This document shows, in pieces, positions 10,728-23,460 of a DNA stretch of 64,000 nt. Position 1 is the first letter of the stretch; each line of letters opens with the position of its first letter. The notes beneath the pieces were generated by a model, which did not search any database, was not told the origin of the DNA, and saw only the letters and a program-made list of their open reading frames with translations. The position numbers were made by a program, and so were the translations under genes. Source of the DNA: Sequoia sempervirens (lineage: Eukaryota > Streptophyta > Pinopsida > Cupressales > Cupressaceae); assembly GCA_007258455.2 (NCBI GenBank), contig VDFB02373365.1, positions 217,057,765 through 217,121,764 on the forward strand, in the 5' to 3' direction.

Positions 10728-11790
10728 ATGGTGCATAATAAGGGTGTCAAAGATCTTATGTTCGATGGAATGCATTATACTTATTAGTAGGACAAGATGG
10801 AGTGATTTCTGGTTTCCCTTGGATTTGGTGTCTAGCAGTCATTTGAACATGGATACACTATTCCTATTGCTGATCTGACAAGTGATGATAAAATCAAGGA
10901 ATATGAAAGAAATGGTAAGGCAAGGAATGATGTTATGAGTGGCCTCTCTGATTTTGAATTTGGAAGGGTGATAAGCCTAAAATCTACAAAATATATTTGC
11001 AAAAAGTTGGAGAGCATTTATGAAGGAGATGATAAAGTCAAGCAAGTAAAGATGCAAAACTACAAATCCAAATTTGAAACCATAAGGATGTATGAAGATG
11101 AAGATATTATTGCATAAATGCTCAAAGTGGATGAAGTTGTAAATTTCATCAATGGTCTTGGTAGTAAGTTGGAAGAAAGGAAAGTTGTGAAAAATGTACT
11201 AATAACTCTTCCTAAAACTTATAGTTCTAAAGTTTTTGCTATTGAGGAAGCTCAAAATTGCTATAATTATTCTAAAGATCAGATGTTTTGTGCTTTAATT
11301 TCTTATGAATTAAGAGAGTTTAGTGAAGATGCTACAAAGAAACATAATTCCTTTAAATTCTACAAAGTAGAGAAGGACGATGAATAAGATCCAGATTATC
11401 TTTGATGTGGTGGAAGAAATTTTTGTAAGGAGATTAAAAAAGGGCACTAGAAAATACAAAGGTAAGTTACCCTTTATGTGTTTCAATTGTGGAAAGATAG
11501 GTCATTATGCTTCTAAATTTCCAATCAAAGTTTCAAATGACAAACCTACGGATCATAAAGGAAAATTTGTCAAGAAGAGTCATTATGTTGAAAGAGACAA
11601 TGGTGTATCAGATGATGAAGAATATAACTATCCTAATCAGGATAATGATGAACGCTTGTTCATAGATCTAAAATTTGGAACTAATTCTACTAATCCTAAA
11701 AGATGTGTGAAGGAAAGTTCTTCGGTAATAGGTCACAACATTGAAGGAACTATGGTGATTGATTTTCATGCAAGAGAAGAAATAAATTAC
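10728..11790 (+). pseudogene. gag of Ty1/copia element (broken)
   Basis: The start ATG at 10728 gives MVHNKGVKDLMFDG, the usual opening of copia gag after the PBS. The UBN2/Retrotran_gag-like helical body covers about 10870-11340 (KYICKKLESIYEG, VNFINGLGSKLEERKVV, TYSSKVFAIEE), followed by a zinc knuckle C-F-N-C-G-K-I-G-H-Y-A-S-K-F near 11478-11522. The last knuckle ligand is Phe instead of Cys. There are early stops at about 10785, one at 11115, and a frameshift near 11385. Copia gag packages element RNA. The frame runs on toward the protease. Confidence 0.85.
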
Positions 11791-12045
11791 TAGATAATTG
11801 ATAGTGGATGCTAAAATCATATGACAGGTGAGAAGAGTAATTTTGTTAAAACTCAAAAGTATGATGGTGGTCTTGTTATGTTTGGTGATGATATATCTAC
11901 TAAGATTTTTGAAAAAGGTTCAATTAATTTTGATGACAAGAAAAAAATAGATGATGTTCTTTATGTCAAGGCTCTCTAGAGTAATCTTCTAAGTGTAGGA
12001 AAAATATGTAGTAGAGGATATAATTTTGTGTTTGTTGGTTGACAG
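11791..12045 (+). pseudogene. Protease and start of pol of the copia element (truncated)
   Basis: IIDSGC, stop, NHMTGEKSNF at about 11794-11845 is the copia aspartic protease active site, with DSG intact. It is followed by the block up to LLSVGKICSRGYNFVFVG near 12040, which normally leads into the integrase zinc finger. Homology then stops: integrase, reverse transcriptase and the 3' LTR are absent. The downstream DNA belongs to the minus-strand large-ORF module, so this element was cut by that insertion or by a deletion. Confidence 0.8.
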
Positions 12046-12710
12046 ATTTATCACCTAACTCTATATTCTCATGCCCAAAAAGGTGACAAATGTAACCACA
12101 GTTGAATCGGTAATCATATAACTCATAGACCGATTCTCTTATTTTAGAAGGTGGCAGCTACCTTCATTTGATGTTCAAGGAATAATCTTAAATTGTATTG
12201 ATTTTAACCAGAAAGCGAATAAAGGTGGGGGATTTTAACCAAAAATCTTTAAAGGTAATCAACAAATTCATATTTAATACAATTAAAAATACTTCACACT
12301 TGAATGAAATTAAATATCACCACATAACCCTTATTCACAGATAAATAGTACTATAATGATGCACCAATCAAATATTTTTTTATCCCAATCATAGATTAAA
12401 CACTGGCAGAACAATCAACATAACAAGAACAAATTCATAAATGATAATTCAAAGATTACACATGCACAAATTCCACCATTGTCTTTTATATCAAAATAAT
12501 AGATAGAAAAATATTCAGATAACAGAGTTTGTTCTAATGAGAAAATCAAAGTTTTCCCAAAAGATCCTAAGCATACCAACTGAATTCATATTGAAAGCAT
12601 AAAAAAATATTCCTAGTAACAGTTTCTTGAAAGTAACTACACTAAATAATTAAAGAGTCTTAAACTTAAAGAGCCAAAATAAAGAAAGCATCATGAAATA
12701 CTAAAATTAA
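12046..12710 (-). promoter_or_regulatory. LTR-like region with TATA box downstream of large ORF A
   Basis: On the minus strand a TATA box (GATATAAAAGAC, plus 12481-12493) lies 221 bp after the stop codon of large ORF A. The other three copies show the same spacing. A perfect 8-bp hairpin (GAATCGGT at 12104-12111, ACCGATTC at 12129-12136) sits toward the far end. I see no PBS. I cannot place exact LTR ends; the boundary with the copia remnant at about 12045 is approximate. Confidence 0.45.
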
Positions 12711-15700
12711 TTATTCATCATCTCCCATCGCTTCATCTTCTTCATCATCCATATTTTCGACAGCTTCTTGTTGAAACTGCTTCTCTTGCACTTTCATCTT
12801 GCTTTTATAATCTTTGTACTTAGAAATAATTGCAAGCAATTATTTGCTACCTGGAGTAGCGGTAATTTGTAGTATGGTTCTTACTTGGGTTAGAGCTACT
12901 TCAGATTCACTCAATGTTTCAAATCACCTACTTGCCTCTGCTTTAAAGGAAATGAGGTAAATCTGTAGTGTAGTGAGTGTTTGGAAAGATTCCTTAGTCA
13001 TGGTGTCAGGGTCAACCATCTCCTTGTTGAACATTTCTCTAAATTTCAGACAAACCTCTTTTGAGTCTAGATTTTTTTCATCAAATTCATTAGTTATCCC
13101 TACCTTCAAGTCATGACAATTTCCCTTTATCTCCACTGATATGTCCAGGTATCTCTCAAGTACTACAGAAATTTCTTTTACCAAAGTATCATAGATGTTC
13201 AATTTCCACTGTAATGCATTGGGCCCTGAAGGATCTAATTCTTTTGGATCACCTACAATTTGTTCATTTACTAGTTTTATACGATCCATGGAAATTAATT
13301 CCTTAACCTCTTGTGAGAGCACATAAAGACTAGTCTGATCTTTTTGGATCTTTTGAAGCTCTGCCATCAATTCCTTCCTTTTGTCAACCACTTGAGTGTA
13401 GAAAAGTATAGACCTACTAATAAAAAGAATAGTTTCTTCAAGCATATTATCAATCCATTCACTAACATGTTTAGAATAGCTCAGATTCTTTCTAATTGAT
13501 TGCATTGTGGACTCACCAATGATCCCTACTTGAGAACTTGAAGCTTCACCAGATATAGAAGAAGGTACTATAGAAGAAATAAAGTTCTTCAAATCAAGAA
13601 CCTGGGTTTGTAGTGCCACTTTTTCTTTCCTTTCCTCTTTTGCCCACTTGATAAAAGCATTGAATGAATATTCAACATGATATATATCTCTTTCAAGTGT
13701 CTGGGGTTGCATATCAACATGCGTGATCTTATGATAAGTTACTGTTATCTCATTTTCATTCAAATCTTTTATGGTATTAGCAATTTCCAGCACTTGATTA
13801 CCAGAATTGGAATCAGTCAATATCCTTGACATCTTATAAGCTTTCTTTGGTCTTGAAGAAGTTTGGAGCAGATTTTTAATTGTATCTACTCCAATTATTT
13901 CCATACGAGTGTATTTCCTCTTCTTCTCTACTGCTTTCCTCAACCAAATTGGAGAAGTTTCAATCAAGGAAAAATTCTTATTCTCTAGAGCAATTTCTCT
14001 AGTCTCACCAAGAGTAATAGGTACATGTTTTCCACCGGAGAATAGATCACCTCAAACAATGGAGGGAAAGTATTATCCTCAACAATATGCTTTAAAATAG
14101 CATTTGGATCCTCATAAACATGTTTTCTTGACTAACCTTCTTTTTTGGAGCAGGAGTTGAAGGACTGTCTTATTCACATGCAGATTTTAGTTTAACCACC
14201 TCCTCTAGTTTCTCCCCATCACCTCCAGACTATGAATTTGCACTGGAAGATTTTGTAGCTATTCTTTCTGAGGACATGCCATCTGCAGTTATCTGAGAAG
14301 ACCCTTGTTCATTTTTTGAGAAGACCTTGGTTCTTGAGTAGAACCTACCACTTGTCACCATTTTCCTTCCAACCAATCCTGAGTTCTCTTCATGACTGGG
14401 GCAGCCCATATATTCATATCCAAGAATTCATTCTGATTCCAGTCAACCTTGGGATGTGACTTATTAGATAACTTCTCATATTTGGGGTCAATGACCACTG
14501 AATCATCAACTGTACCCTCAAGAATCTTGAAAGGTAGGCCAAAATCCTATATCTATTCTAGGGTTAACCTCATGTAATCTCTCTTCAAGACTTCATTTTC
14601 ATCAATGCAATCTTCCTAGAAATCCTCAATAGTGGGCTAATGTTGATATGAACTTGCTCCATATAAATTTCGCTTAACAAAATCCTTGCTATCAAAGTTA
14701 GCCCTCATGAACAAATGTGGGAGATTATATTCTGCAAGAAGGTTTTCAACACATTTAGCCATTTCACTATTCTTATAGGTGAAAGATGGATTTTTCAATG
14801 AGAAAGGATACCCACATTTCCCCATATTCAAGTATTTCACATTCAAAACAACCATTTGTCTACAAACTTCTAGAAATACTAGAAAATCTTTAGGATATCT
14901 AGGTAATTTCAGTGGGGCTTTTCCAAAACCACCTATCCTAAAATAGGAGAATCTATCAAACTAAATATAAAAATTTCTAAATTCTGACACTAGAGACATT
15001 GATTCATCAGAGAAACACACTTCATGATTCCCATCTAATTTCTTTATAGCTTTCATTAAAAATGCATCTTTAACAAGGGAAAAATCTCCCATCCTGGTCA
15101 GCTTAGTAAACTATGGGTAGCACTTATACACAATCATGCTGAAAGCTAGGGGTATCTATGGTTTCAATCCTTGCCAAAATGACCTCTGACTAGCTATAAC
15201 ATATGTTAAGCAAGAACACAAATGAAAAGTAGTCATTTTCTAAAAATTGATCAATTGTTCATTTAAATGGAAGCAAATTAACTTGGCCCAATTAATGTAT
15301 ACTTTATCATCATAGACATCCAAAATGAATTGACACATCCAATTTTTGAAAGACTCAGTTTGTGCATTCCCAACAATATGATGCAACAAAGCAATAACAT
15401 CCACAATTTCTCCTTTGAAATGAATTCTTTTGAGTTTAGCAGGTAGCTATGACTTACCTCTTTTTTTTTATTTCAACCATCCTTTGGCTATAGAATTTTT
15501 GCACCAACTTTCATTGACTTTAAAGAATTCACCAGCTGTTACAACAAACATATCCTTCATGGGAGCTCGCTCAAGAATCCTTAGTGCATGAGAAATAGTT
15601 CCAAGAGAAATTTTGGCAACAATAGTCTTGTCCATGACTTTGATTTCATGTTTCTTTGGAATGTATCTTCTTACACATGCACCTATCAGGTCCACACTGA

Positions 15701-15902
15701 GGATGGCTTCTAGAAAACCCTTGGCATGAGCTAACCCACTTTCTAATAATTTTGCGTGAACAAAAGTATTTTTATCACTTTCAAGGCGTGCCCAAAATTC
15801 TTCCAACCTAAAAGATCCTAGCTCTGTGTCCCTCACACTGAGCCAACAATTTTTGATTCTAGATTGCATGAACTCACAGTACGTAGAAAAACACTTGTAC
15901 AC
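12711..15902 (-). pseudogene. Large retroelement ORF, copy A (about 1060 codons, broken)
   Basis: I do not recognise this as a named gene. The minus-strand frame runs from about 15902 to the TAA at 12711-12713 with roughly 12 stops or shifts. The N-terminal block has CVRRYIPKKHEIKV...IVAKIS near 15600-15690. The second block is W-x2-LI-x3-L-x2-QL then HLCSCLTYVIA near 15195-15290. The third is FSYFRIGGFGKAP and LPRYP near 14895-14950, ending LEVCRQM. A 350-residue linker follows, then a long charged coiled coil (12924-13967) and an acidic tail (DDEEDEAMGDDE). Copies B, C and D show the same blocks in the same order. It may be related to the 'putative plant transposon protein' domain; that is only a suspicion. 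Function is unknown. Confidence 0.6.
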
Positions 15903-16654
15903 CTAAAAAAATAATTGAAAATGATAGGGGTGTTGTTGTAAGCTCTACCAAATAAATTTTCACCACCTTAAGTTGTGCAAATGATAGAGCATGCATTTGG
16001 TGATGAATTAATATGGTGCTTTATTTAAATCCTCGATAAAGCAAACACTAAGATTTGTGTGCCTTGTAAAAAAACCTTGAATAGACATCTCTAGGTTGTA
16101 CTATATGCCTCATTAAATGCATTGGCGGTGCCTCGAAACATGTGAACACATAACATATTACCTTGTCACGGAAAACTATAACTTAACAATATAAATTTAG
16201 GAGTCACAAAGTTATGAAAACCTCTGACTCCCCAACTTCACAATGAACTGAATCACTTGACGCCACTAAAGAAAAAATTGGGTTGTCAAGAAGTTAGGAA
16301 AATCAGAAACCCGATGACAAAGTTAAAACATGTCATGCCAATAACTTAGGTTTCAAAACTCATGCAATGCATGAAAAGAGGTTTGGAACTTAAAAGAACC
16401 CACGACCGAGACTAAAATGAAGGAAAAAACTTTAGACTTAGGCAGAAAAATAAAAGATTGAAGACCAAGGAAGATGAAAAATGAAGGGATATGATACATA
16501 ATATGTCAACAGGTAACAGTGTTTCAGGATGATGGTTGTGAAATTAGAAAAGGAATATTTGACACTTTGTTTGATATAGGGATGATAAAAAAAGGTAATG
16601 TTTATTAGCTCAAAGATTGGTGTTAAATGCTCGGTTTCCTTCAAAAAACAAAAT
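15903..16654. other. Spacer upstream of large ORF A
   Basis: There is no supportable gene. Stops occur in all frames. If the module model is right, this is the untranslated gap between the acidic ORF module (17384-18205) and large ORF A. Confidence 0.4.
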
Positions 16655-16920
16655 GTGAAATTTACAACTTTCCAAAACACCAATTTTAGCTCGATTGCAA
16701 TCAGAAAAGCATTAAATATCCCATTAGAACTCATCATGGAAGCACAAACTGAATGAGCACACTATCATATGTACCAAAAAACATTCTACCATATGGATTT
16801 ACAATTTTACCTTTGAGTTGTAAAATTTTAATCAATGAAGATGGGCTCCAAGATAGATTTAGTAGTATGCTGACCTAACCTTTGTCAACACATTGAAATG
16901 ACATAGGCACTTCAAATTTT
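16655..16920. repeat. Dispersed repeat R1, copy 1
   Basis: About 260 bp align with 42155-42420 in the same orientation. Shared blocks include CATATGTACCAAAAAACATT and CTGACCTAACCTTTGT, and ACACATTGAAA...CATAGGCACTTCAAAT (ATAGGCACTTCAAAT in copy 2). On the minus strand both encode a similar peptide (FNAFLIA...LKLVF.KV.NFT). The family is unknown. Confidence 0.75.
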
Positions 16921-17383
16921 CAAAATTTGAAGGTTTGATTAGTGGCTCATGTTCAGAGATGGATAATCCTTGCGAGCATGGAAATATTCTAGATCTTTGG
17001 AGAGTAGACCAAGTGCCAAATCCATTGGCATCTCTATAGCTTCTCATTCTATGTTGCATTGAAACCATTTTTCAAACCTCACTTGGTGGCCCCAGGCCCT
17101 CAAAGATGTAGAACCAGTATGTTCCCCTATCAAATACTATGTTCTCCACTATCTACACTAGGAAAATCTGAAAATACTACAATTATATACCTAAGAACCA
17201 ACATCAACACTTGCATGCTTAACCATATCACTGTGCTTTCTAATGTCACCATTAGTTCTGTCAATTTTAAATCTGCAATCAAACACTAATTGAAATCCAT
17301 AATTATTGTGGAATTTTATCTTATCCACCTCTTTGCCATGTTCCACTAAATTCTCATCCAAATGAAATGAAAATTGAAAACAT

Positions 17384-18205
17384 TCATAGTCCATTGATAG
17401 TCAACATCACAAATGTTGACATTGAATTCAATTTGCATATCAAACATAAAATTGTCATAAACACTTTGTTGTGCAATATGCAAATAACCCTTTGAAAGAA
17501 AATGTTTATATTTAGGAACCTCTTTGAATTAGATAGCATGACATGAGCACACATTGAAGCATTTTGTCTTAGCCACATCAAAACACTCCTTGGTGTCATG
17601 GAAGTGAAGATCAAATGCATCATCAACATCCCAAAACTAGGTAAATGCACTCATCTTAGGTCTAGTAACATAGTCTAGTTCATTTTTTAAATCATGATTC
17701 AACTCAATGTAAAATGTTTCAAAGGAAGGCTCAAATAATTCAAAACCTAACCTTGATTCAAACTTTTCATATTGACCATTTGTAATATATCCACTACATA
17801 CTCAATACTCCCTTCCATCATGTCAATATGAACATCTGAATCATTTTGAAAGCTAATATTTTCATAACTAATAGGGCCAACAAAAATACATTCATTTGTC
17901 TTCACAACTTAATGTGCATTATGAATGGATATGCATGTAGATGCAAATGCAAAAGATGCATAGTTACCTGAAAGTTCATTAAGAATTGAACAAGTATCTT
18001 CATTTTCTTCCACACCAATGTACTCCTTATTGAATGAAAACATGTCCATTTTCACATTGCATGGAAAATAAACATCAACAAATAAACAACCATATTCCAT
18101 CTCATCATTAATTTCATGAGCTACTGGCTTCACATATAGATTTGAATCAACACATTTCCCAATATTTTTCACATCAACATCTTGTTGATGGAATTTTTTG
18201 CACAA
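17384..18205 (-). pseudogene. Acidic ORF remnant, module 1 (gag-like position)
   Basis: Two minus-strand frames (18205-17909 and 17650-17384), joined by shifted frames, encode an Asp/Glu/Asn-rich protein with no recognised motif (NIGKCVDSNLYVKP, EYIGVEENEDTC). It occupies the same place as the acidic ORF at 30928-32260: after an LTR-like TATA region (18206-19312) and before a large ORF (copy A). By position it may be a gag-type or accessory protein of a non-autonomous element. Further shifted frames continue to about 16950, where VFSDFPSVDSGEHS is legible. Sequence similarity between the acidic ORFs is weak. Confidence 0.35.
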
Positions 18206-19312
18206 CTTAGAAAGAATATAATATCCTATCTCTCTTGAAAGGTAAATCTCTATTAGTGAGCCTCAAGAGATAACCCCAAGGTCTCTAATGTTAGGTCTTG
18301 ACAATGCATAAAACAACTTAGTGATAAATTTGATTTGCTAGTAATCACAAGGGGCCTTACGAAACAAATACTGGAAGCTTCAAATTCATCAGATCTTGCA
18401 ATATGTGGATGATTTTATAATCCTAAACTAACTCAAATTCAAAAGAAATAGCAAAAGGTAAAGGGTTGAGAGAGATTTATAAAGCTAAAATCTAAACCAA
18501 TTTGCAAACAACTAAACATTCAAAGTGGACCAATCCTTCCAAAACCAATTCCTGCTAAACCCAGATTAAACCTACAATCTTACAAAAATAGTGCAATCTT
18601 CTAAGGGATCAATATTTTTAGATCATGGAGCATTCACACAAATCAACCTTATTTTATAATTGAAATGAATAAATACCCACAATTGAATTCAACACATAAT
18701 ATTTAGGCCTAGACTAACTTTACACAGCAACTTGCAATTAGCAATCAACCAAAAGTATGGACCAAGGATTGCTCAAACACTTCAAATATTGAATCATCAA
18801 CAAAATTGCATCACATATAAACCTAAAATCTAAAATGCAAAAATAGTTTCAATGACATTTTTAAAGATCTAGAAAACAATAACCATGCAAAAGTGAAAAA
18901 CATATGAAAGAACACCAAAGCATAATTTGTCTTTACTTGTATTGAATTCACCCAGATTTCTAGCAATTTGTGTATCCACAATATCAAATCACTTGCTCTC
19001 TTAATACTATAGCTCTTTCTTAGTTCTAACAGTCTCAACTATGTCTGACCCTTACAAATGAAGCTAAGGCCCCAATTTATAGAAAAAGCTACTTTAGGTC
19101 TGCCTAGAATTAAGGTTGCAAAAATGAGGTCAGCCAGAGAGGTCATCCTAGAGAGTTTTTTTAAGAAAAATAAAATTACACTTCATATTTCAAATAAGTT
19201 CTAGGTCGGCCTTGACCCTTCTAAAAATATCCCCTTCTTGACTCAAAATTCTAGGTCGCTCCTCTTGGCTATAAAGTCATGTGACTGGAACTTTTCTCTA
19301 GGTCGTTCCAAG
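18206..19312 (-). promoter_or_regulatory. LTR-like region with TATA box downstream of large ORF B
   Basis: On the minus strand a TATA box (CTATAAATTGGGG, plus 19074-19082) lies about 231 bp after the stop of large ORF B. No gene is present. I could not find a PBS before the acidic ORF. The GC-richer start (19090-19310) has repeated CTAGGTCG(G/C) motifs. LTR ends are not delimited. Confidence 0.4.
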
Positions 19313-21511
19313 CTAGATATTTTCTCCCTCCTTATTGGCTTCTAATCTACTAGAGAGTTCTTTACCTTTTTCCAATATTTCTTCCATGTCAGCTAGATCT
19401 GGAGTTGGAATAAATTTTATTCTTATCTTATGAGTCTTTAACTCATCAACATATTTGGGCATTATTTTATTCCATTCAACTTGTGATTCATGGTATTTTT
19501 CCAGCTTAGAAATATAGATAGTTGCATCCTCTAAATGATCTTTGGCAATGGGAGCACTATCACATGGAGCATAGATTTCATGCCACCATTTCTGCAATCA
19601 ATTAATATTCATATTTTTTTGTCCAAATTTTCTCCTTCCAATCATAATTTCTAGGAAGGTGATACAACTATCACATATCTCCTTCAGTTTTCCCTATAGC
19701 TTCATTATTTTCTTTAGTACCTTGGAGAGAAGTTCTTTCTATAGTTCCACACTTCCAACCATTCCATCACCTTGCTGATATCATCATAAGTAAAGATATT
19801 CATTTGATCCAATTCTTCTTTGGGCACCTATAAAATCTTCTTCAACTCGTTAACAATTGATTCACTAGCTTTGTTGCAGCCTACAACAAATTGAGTAGTG
19901 TCTTCTAAGAATTCAGTAGCTTTGGTATGGAAATTAAATATCTATTTAATGGATTCATCACCTCTTTTACTGACATCATGTAACCATACCTAAGTGTTTT
20001 GGATTGAATACTTCAACCTTTCAATTTATGAGACAACTTCCTTTGGCAATAATCCCTCTACAATTGAAGAGCCCTCATTGCTAGCCATTTGCAAAGGTTT
20101 CATCAAGTGTTGAACATATTTATACACATCATTAATTTTCCTTTTCAACTTATTCTCCTTAGTTTCTTTGTCTAGCCTTCTCAAGATAGCCTGGGATGAT
20201 TCCTAGAATTCTTCTTTCTCTTGTTCCTTAGTAGATGGACCCATATTAATTGTTTGTACCTTATAATATATGGGTCTTACTTCATATTTGTACTTGTTCT
20301 TTGTAGGAACAACTACATGAACAACTTTGTTGTTGAACTCATCCCTTGAGAATTTTGAAATAGTTCTCGCTCTTTTTCTTTCCTTGGGTTGTCCCCATTG
20401 TTCTAAAAACTTATCCTAGTTGGGAGTCTCTTCTTGAACTATAATTGGATTTTTTCTAAGCCTCTTTTCTAGCCAATCTGGGATAGCAGGCTGCTTTTTC
20501 TCTATGTCATTGGAGGGAGCTTCTTGTTTAGCCTTGTCATGGGTTGGACTATCACCAATTTCTTCTACATTCCTTTTTTCCTCTTGCTGGTTTTCCTGCT
20601 CATTAACCATTTCCTTTCATGGAGACTTGAATGGCATCTGTTGAGTTGCCTCAGATTCAACATTCTGGCTTTGATCTCCAGAGGTTGATTTCCCAATTTC
20701 TTCCATGAAATTTTTCCATTCCCCACTTCTAGGAGTAGAGATCTCTTCATCTTCAGATTCATGCTGCCCAGGGTCATTTGATATATTGCATTCTTCATTA
20801 ATTTCTTCCTCTAGGGTTAGTGTATTGTGAAGAGGAGGAGGAGAATTATTTCCTATAGTTGCTTTCTTTGCATTATCATCTATAGGCGCCTCTTCAATAT
20901 ACACCTCCTTTTTAGAAATCTTTACTTCTATTGTTGGGGATGTCTTATGTTTAGGATAATTTCTCCTAACATAAAATTGAGGCTTCTCCTATGAAATTTC
21001 TATGTCCACAACCTTGGTTGAGGTGGGGGCATCAGTGGTAGTGTTTTTCTTTCTAGCCTTGGTTTCCTTTTGGTCCTTTGTGACCAATTTCTTCTTCTTG
21101 GCTAGCTGTGAAGCTTCTCCTTCTTTAGATGTAGTATCAGCCTCATGAGCCTTCTTTGTTTTAGGAGATTGCTTCTTATCATGTTTGGCCCGTGTTTGAC
21201 TCTTGGTTTTCTCCTTCAGTGTAAGAGGTTTTTCTTCCTCTTGACCATCTCCATCATGGGACTCAATGATGTCACCCTTATCATCTTTTTTTTCATCTTC
21301 AGACTATGATTTCAGATCTCCCATTAGGTCATAGGTAAACTTGGTACATTCTGCTTCTAGTTCCATCACTTTGTGTTTGACCCACAACCTTGAATATTTC
21401 CTTACTGGTTTTGTTACCTAATCTAGGTCAATCACTTCTTTGGCTAGTTCATTAGGGGTAGAGGTTTGTTCTTGTAAGGCTCATAATCATGGTGTTGGAT
21501 TAGATTTGTCT
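19313..21511 (-). pseudogene. Large retroelement ORF, copy B, C-terminal part
   Basis: This continues the frame interrupted at 27587 by chromovirus 2. It holds the linker, rich in Lys/Glu/Ser/Pro (20416-21430, for example IPDWLEKRLRKNP and acidic SEDEEIS), a central block (SRDEFNNKVVHVVVP near 20310) and a helical coiled-coil C terminus (19313-20200, ending LSSRLEANKEGENI). A frameshift near 19620 and about six stops break it. With the N-terminal part at 27587-28860 the original protein was roughly 1100 residues. No enzymatic motif is visible. The role is unknown; coiled coils suggest self-association. Confidence 0.55.
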
Positions 21512-21516
21512 CATCA
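21512..21516. repeat. Target-site duplication CATCA (left)
   Basis: CATCA at 21512-21516 is repeated at 27582-27586, flanking chromovirus 2. Confidence 0.85.
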
Positions 21517-22226
21517 TGATGCAGGAGCATCCAGTGGTGTAAGGGCAATCTTGCATCACCCAAAAATAGTTAAATTTCAAGTTTCTCGATTTTTAGATGT
21601 TTTTATATTTTTGGATACCTTTTTTGTCACAATGAAATTCTCAATTTATGGTTTTTATTTTCTATTCCTGAGTTGAAAGATATTGCAGTTTTAATTTCCT
21701 AGATTTACACCTAAAAATCTTTTGAATTGGATTTGAGGCACTTAGAGTTCCTGGATCGGCCCTGAAACTTGCCAAAATTGGCATAGCAGATTTCAAGTGG
21801 GTTCTTGACTTCGAGACCTTTCCTACGGTTCAAACGGTTCACAAATCGAATTCCCGGATCAAAACTTATGGCCCCGGGAAGTTGGCGCACTTTCTAGAAG
21901 ATACAAGTGCAAATGTTCTTTTGAAATTTGAACTTCAAGTTGTAATTTTTCGGCACCAAACCACCTAAACTCAAATTTGAATGTTGTTTTGGCTCCAAAG
22001 TAAAGAGGAGCTCTATTTATGGGTGGGTTTCTAATTTTTTTGGGTAACTTTTTGGGGACAAGCTCGCATATTGCAAAAGGGTGATTCTATAGCTTTTGTA
22101 ACTTGCATGTGTTGTAGAACTTGGGGATTTGAGATCCTCTACATGTAAGAAGCTCCATTTTCTGAATAATAAAATTATTCTCTTGTTTGTGGGTTATTTT
22201 CTAAGTCTTAGGTTGCGCCCTCATCA
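21517..22226 (+). repeat. 5' LTR of chromovirus 2
   Basis: The LTR is 710 bp, starting TGATGCAGGAGC and ending CCTCATCA. A TATA-like CTATTTATGG lies near 22013 and a poly(A)-type AATAATAAAATT near 22164. Confidence 0.92.
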
Positions 22227-22228
22227 AG

Positions 22229-22240
22229 TGGTATCAAAGC
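22229..22240 (+). promoter_or_regulatory. Primer binding site of chromovirus 2
   Basis: TGGTATCAAAGC lies two bases after the LTR. It differs by one base from the initiator-Met site of chromovirus 1. Confidence 0.9.
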
Positions 22241-22338
22241 GGGTTTTCTTGAGCATGTGGACAGATCGCCGATCGTGAGGCAGTTCACACCAGGACCATG
22301 GTTGTGGGTCGAGGTAAAGAAAGATCCCTCCAAGAGTG

Positions 22339-23460
22339 ATGCCTGGTAGGTGTGGTGGTGCCAGAGGTGGTCGAGGTGGCAGAAATGTTGGTGGAAGAGA
22401 TACACTGGCAGCCCTCCAAAGACAGATTGATGCGTTACAAGAGCAGTTGAGAAGAGGGTTATACCTGAGGGAGGAAAGTGAGGATGAAGGAGAGGAAGAA
22501 GGTTCAGATGTAGAAGAGGAAGAAGAAGCAATTGATCAGGACCAAATGGGGCTAATAAGGGCCATTTCAAAGATTAGGAAAAGACCCAGAGCATAAGTCC
22601 CCAGTTATTCTGGAAGTCTGAACCCGGAAGAGTTGATCGACTGGATCAATGAGCTAGAAGAATATTTTGAGTATGAGGAAATAGAGGACCCATATCGGGT
22701 TAAGTTTGCAAAAATGAAGATGAAGGGCCATGCCAATATTTGGTGGAAAGAGGTCCAGTTGGAAAGAAATCAAAGAGGAAAAGGAAATATCACCAAATGG
22801 GATCGCATGGTAGAGAAACTAAAGAAGTAGTTCATACTAGTGGACTACGTTAGATTTGTTGAAGAAATTGTAAGGATTGAAGGAAGCAGATCTCATGGAA
22901 AGAATATAAAATATTTTCAAAAGATAATCATCAATGGGCCACATAGAGGCCAATAAGGAGAAGGTAGCCCGATATCTTAATGGGTTACAACCGAGCATTG
23001 TGAGGAGTTAAGCCTAGTTAGAATGACCACCATTGAGGATGCATCAGTTTGCTCTGAAGGTGGAAGAGAAGCTGAACAAAAGATTTGATGGCAAGCAAAA
23101 AGGACGAGGAGGTCAAAGTGGAAGGGGCAGTGGAAGACCTTTAGGAAGCCGAAATGATGATGAAAAGAAAAGTGAAGATGTGGGTACCAATCAAAGCCAA
23201 AGGAATGACAACTTCTACTGCCCTCGTGATCAAAATAGTGGTGATCAAAGAGGTAGAGGATGAGGGAAATATGGACAAGGATCTAGAAGAGGTGGTTTCA
23301 AAGGAACGTGTTTCTAGTGTGGTGAAGAAGGGCATCGAGCCTATGAATGTCCACAACACCAAGGCAGGGTAGACAAAAGGCCAAAAGGTCATGGAAGGGT
23401 TGCACATGCAGATGAGGAGGCCCAATCTAAACACTTAGATGATGCTGAAAGAGGAGAAGC
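22339..23460 (+). pseudogene. gag of chromovirus 2 (broken)
   Basis: The start is the ATG at 22339 (MPGRCGGARGG), preferred over the upstream GTG because chromovirus 1 uses the same ATG. A Gly/Arg-rich tail is followed by an acidic run (EEEEEAIDQDQ), the gag helical domain (LIDWINELEEYFEYEE at about 22633, WWKEVQLERN), and a CCHC knuckle at 23309-23349 reading C-F-stop-C-G-E-E-G-H-R-A-Y-E-C with an amber codon at 23315-23317. Stops at 22597 and 22829 and frameshifts at about 22850-23030 break it. Past the knuckle the frame stays open into the protease. Confidence 0.87.

Noticed and set aside
15468..15902. Plant mobile domain (aminotransferase-like) gene
   Set aside because: The layout is somewhat similar, but I cannot find its typical W-rich and LGLP motifs; kept as an unrecognised retroelement ORF.
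22208..22570. 120-codon minus-strand ORF, also present as 6357-6713 plus
   Set aside because: Both are antisense shadows of the conserved Gly/Arg-rich start of chromovirus gag.
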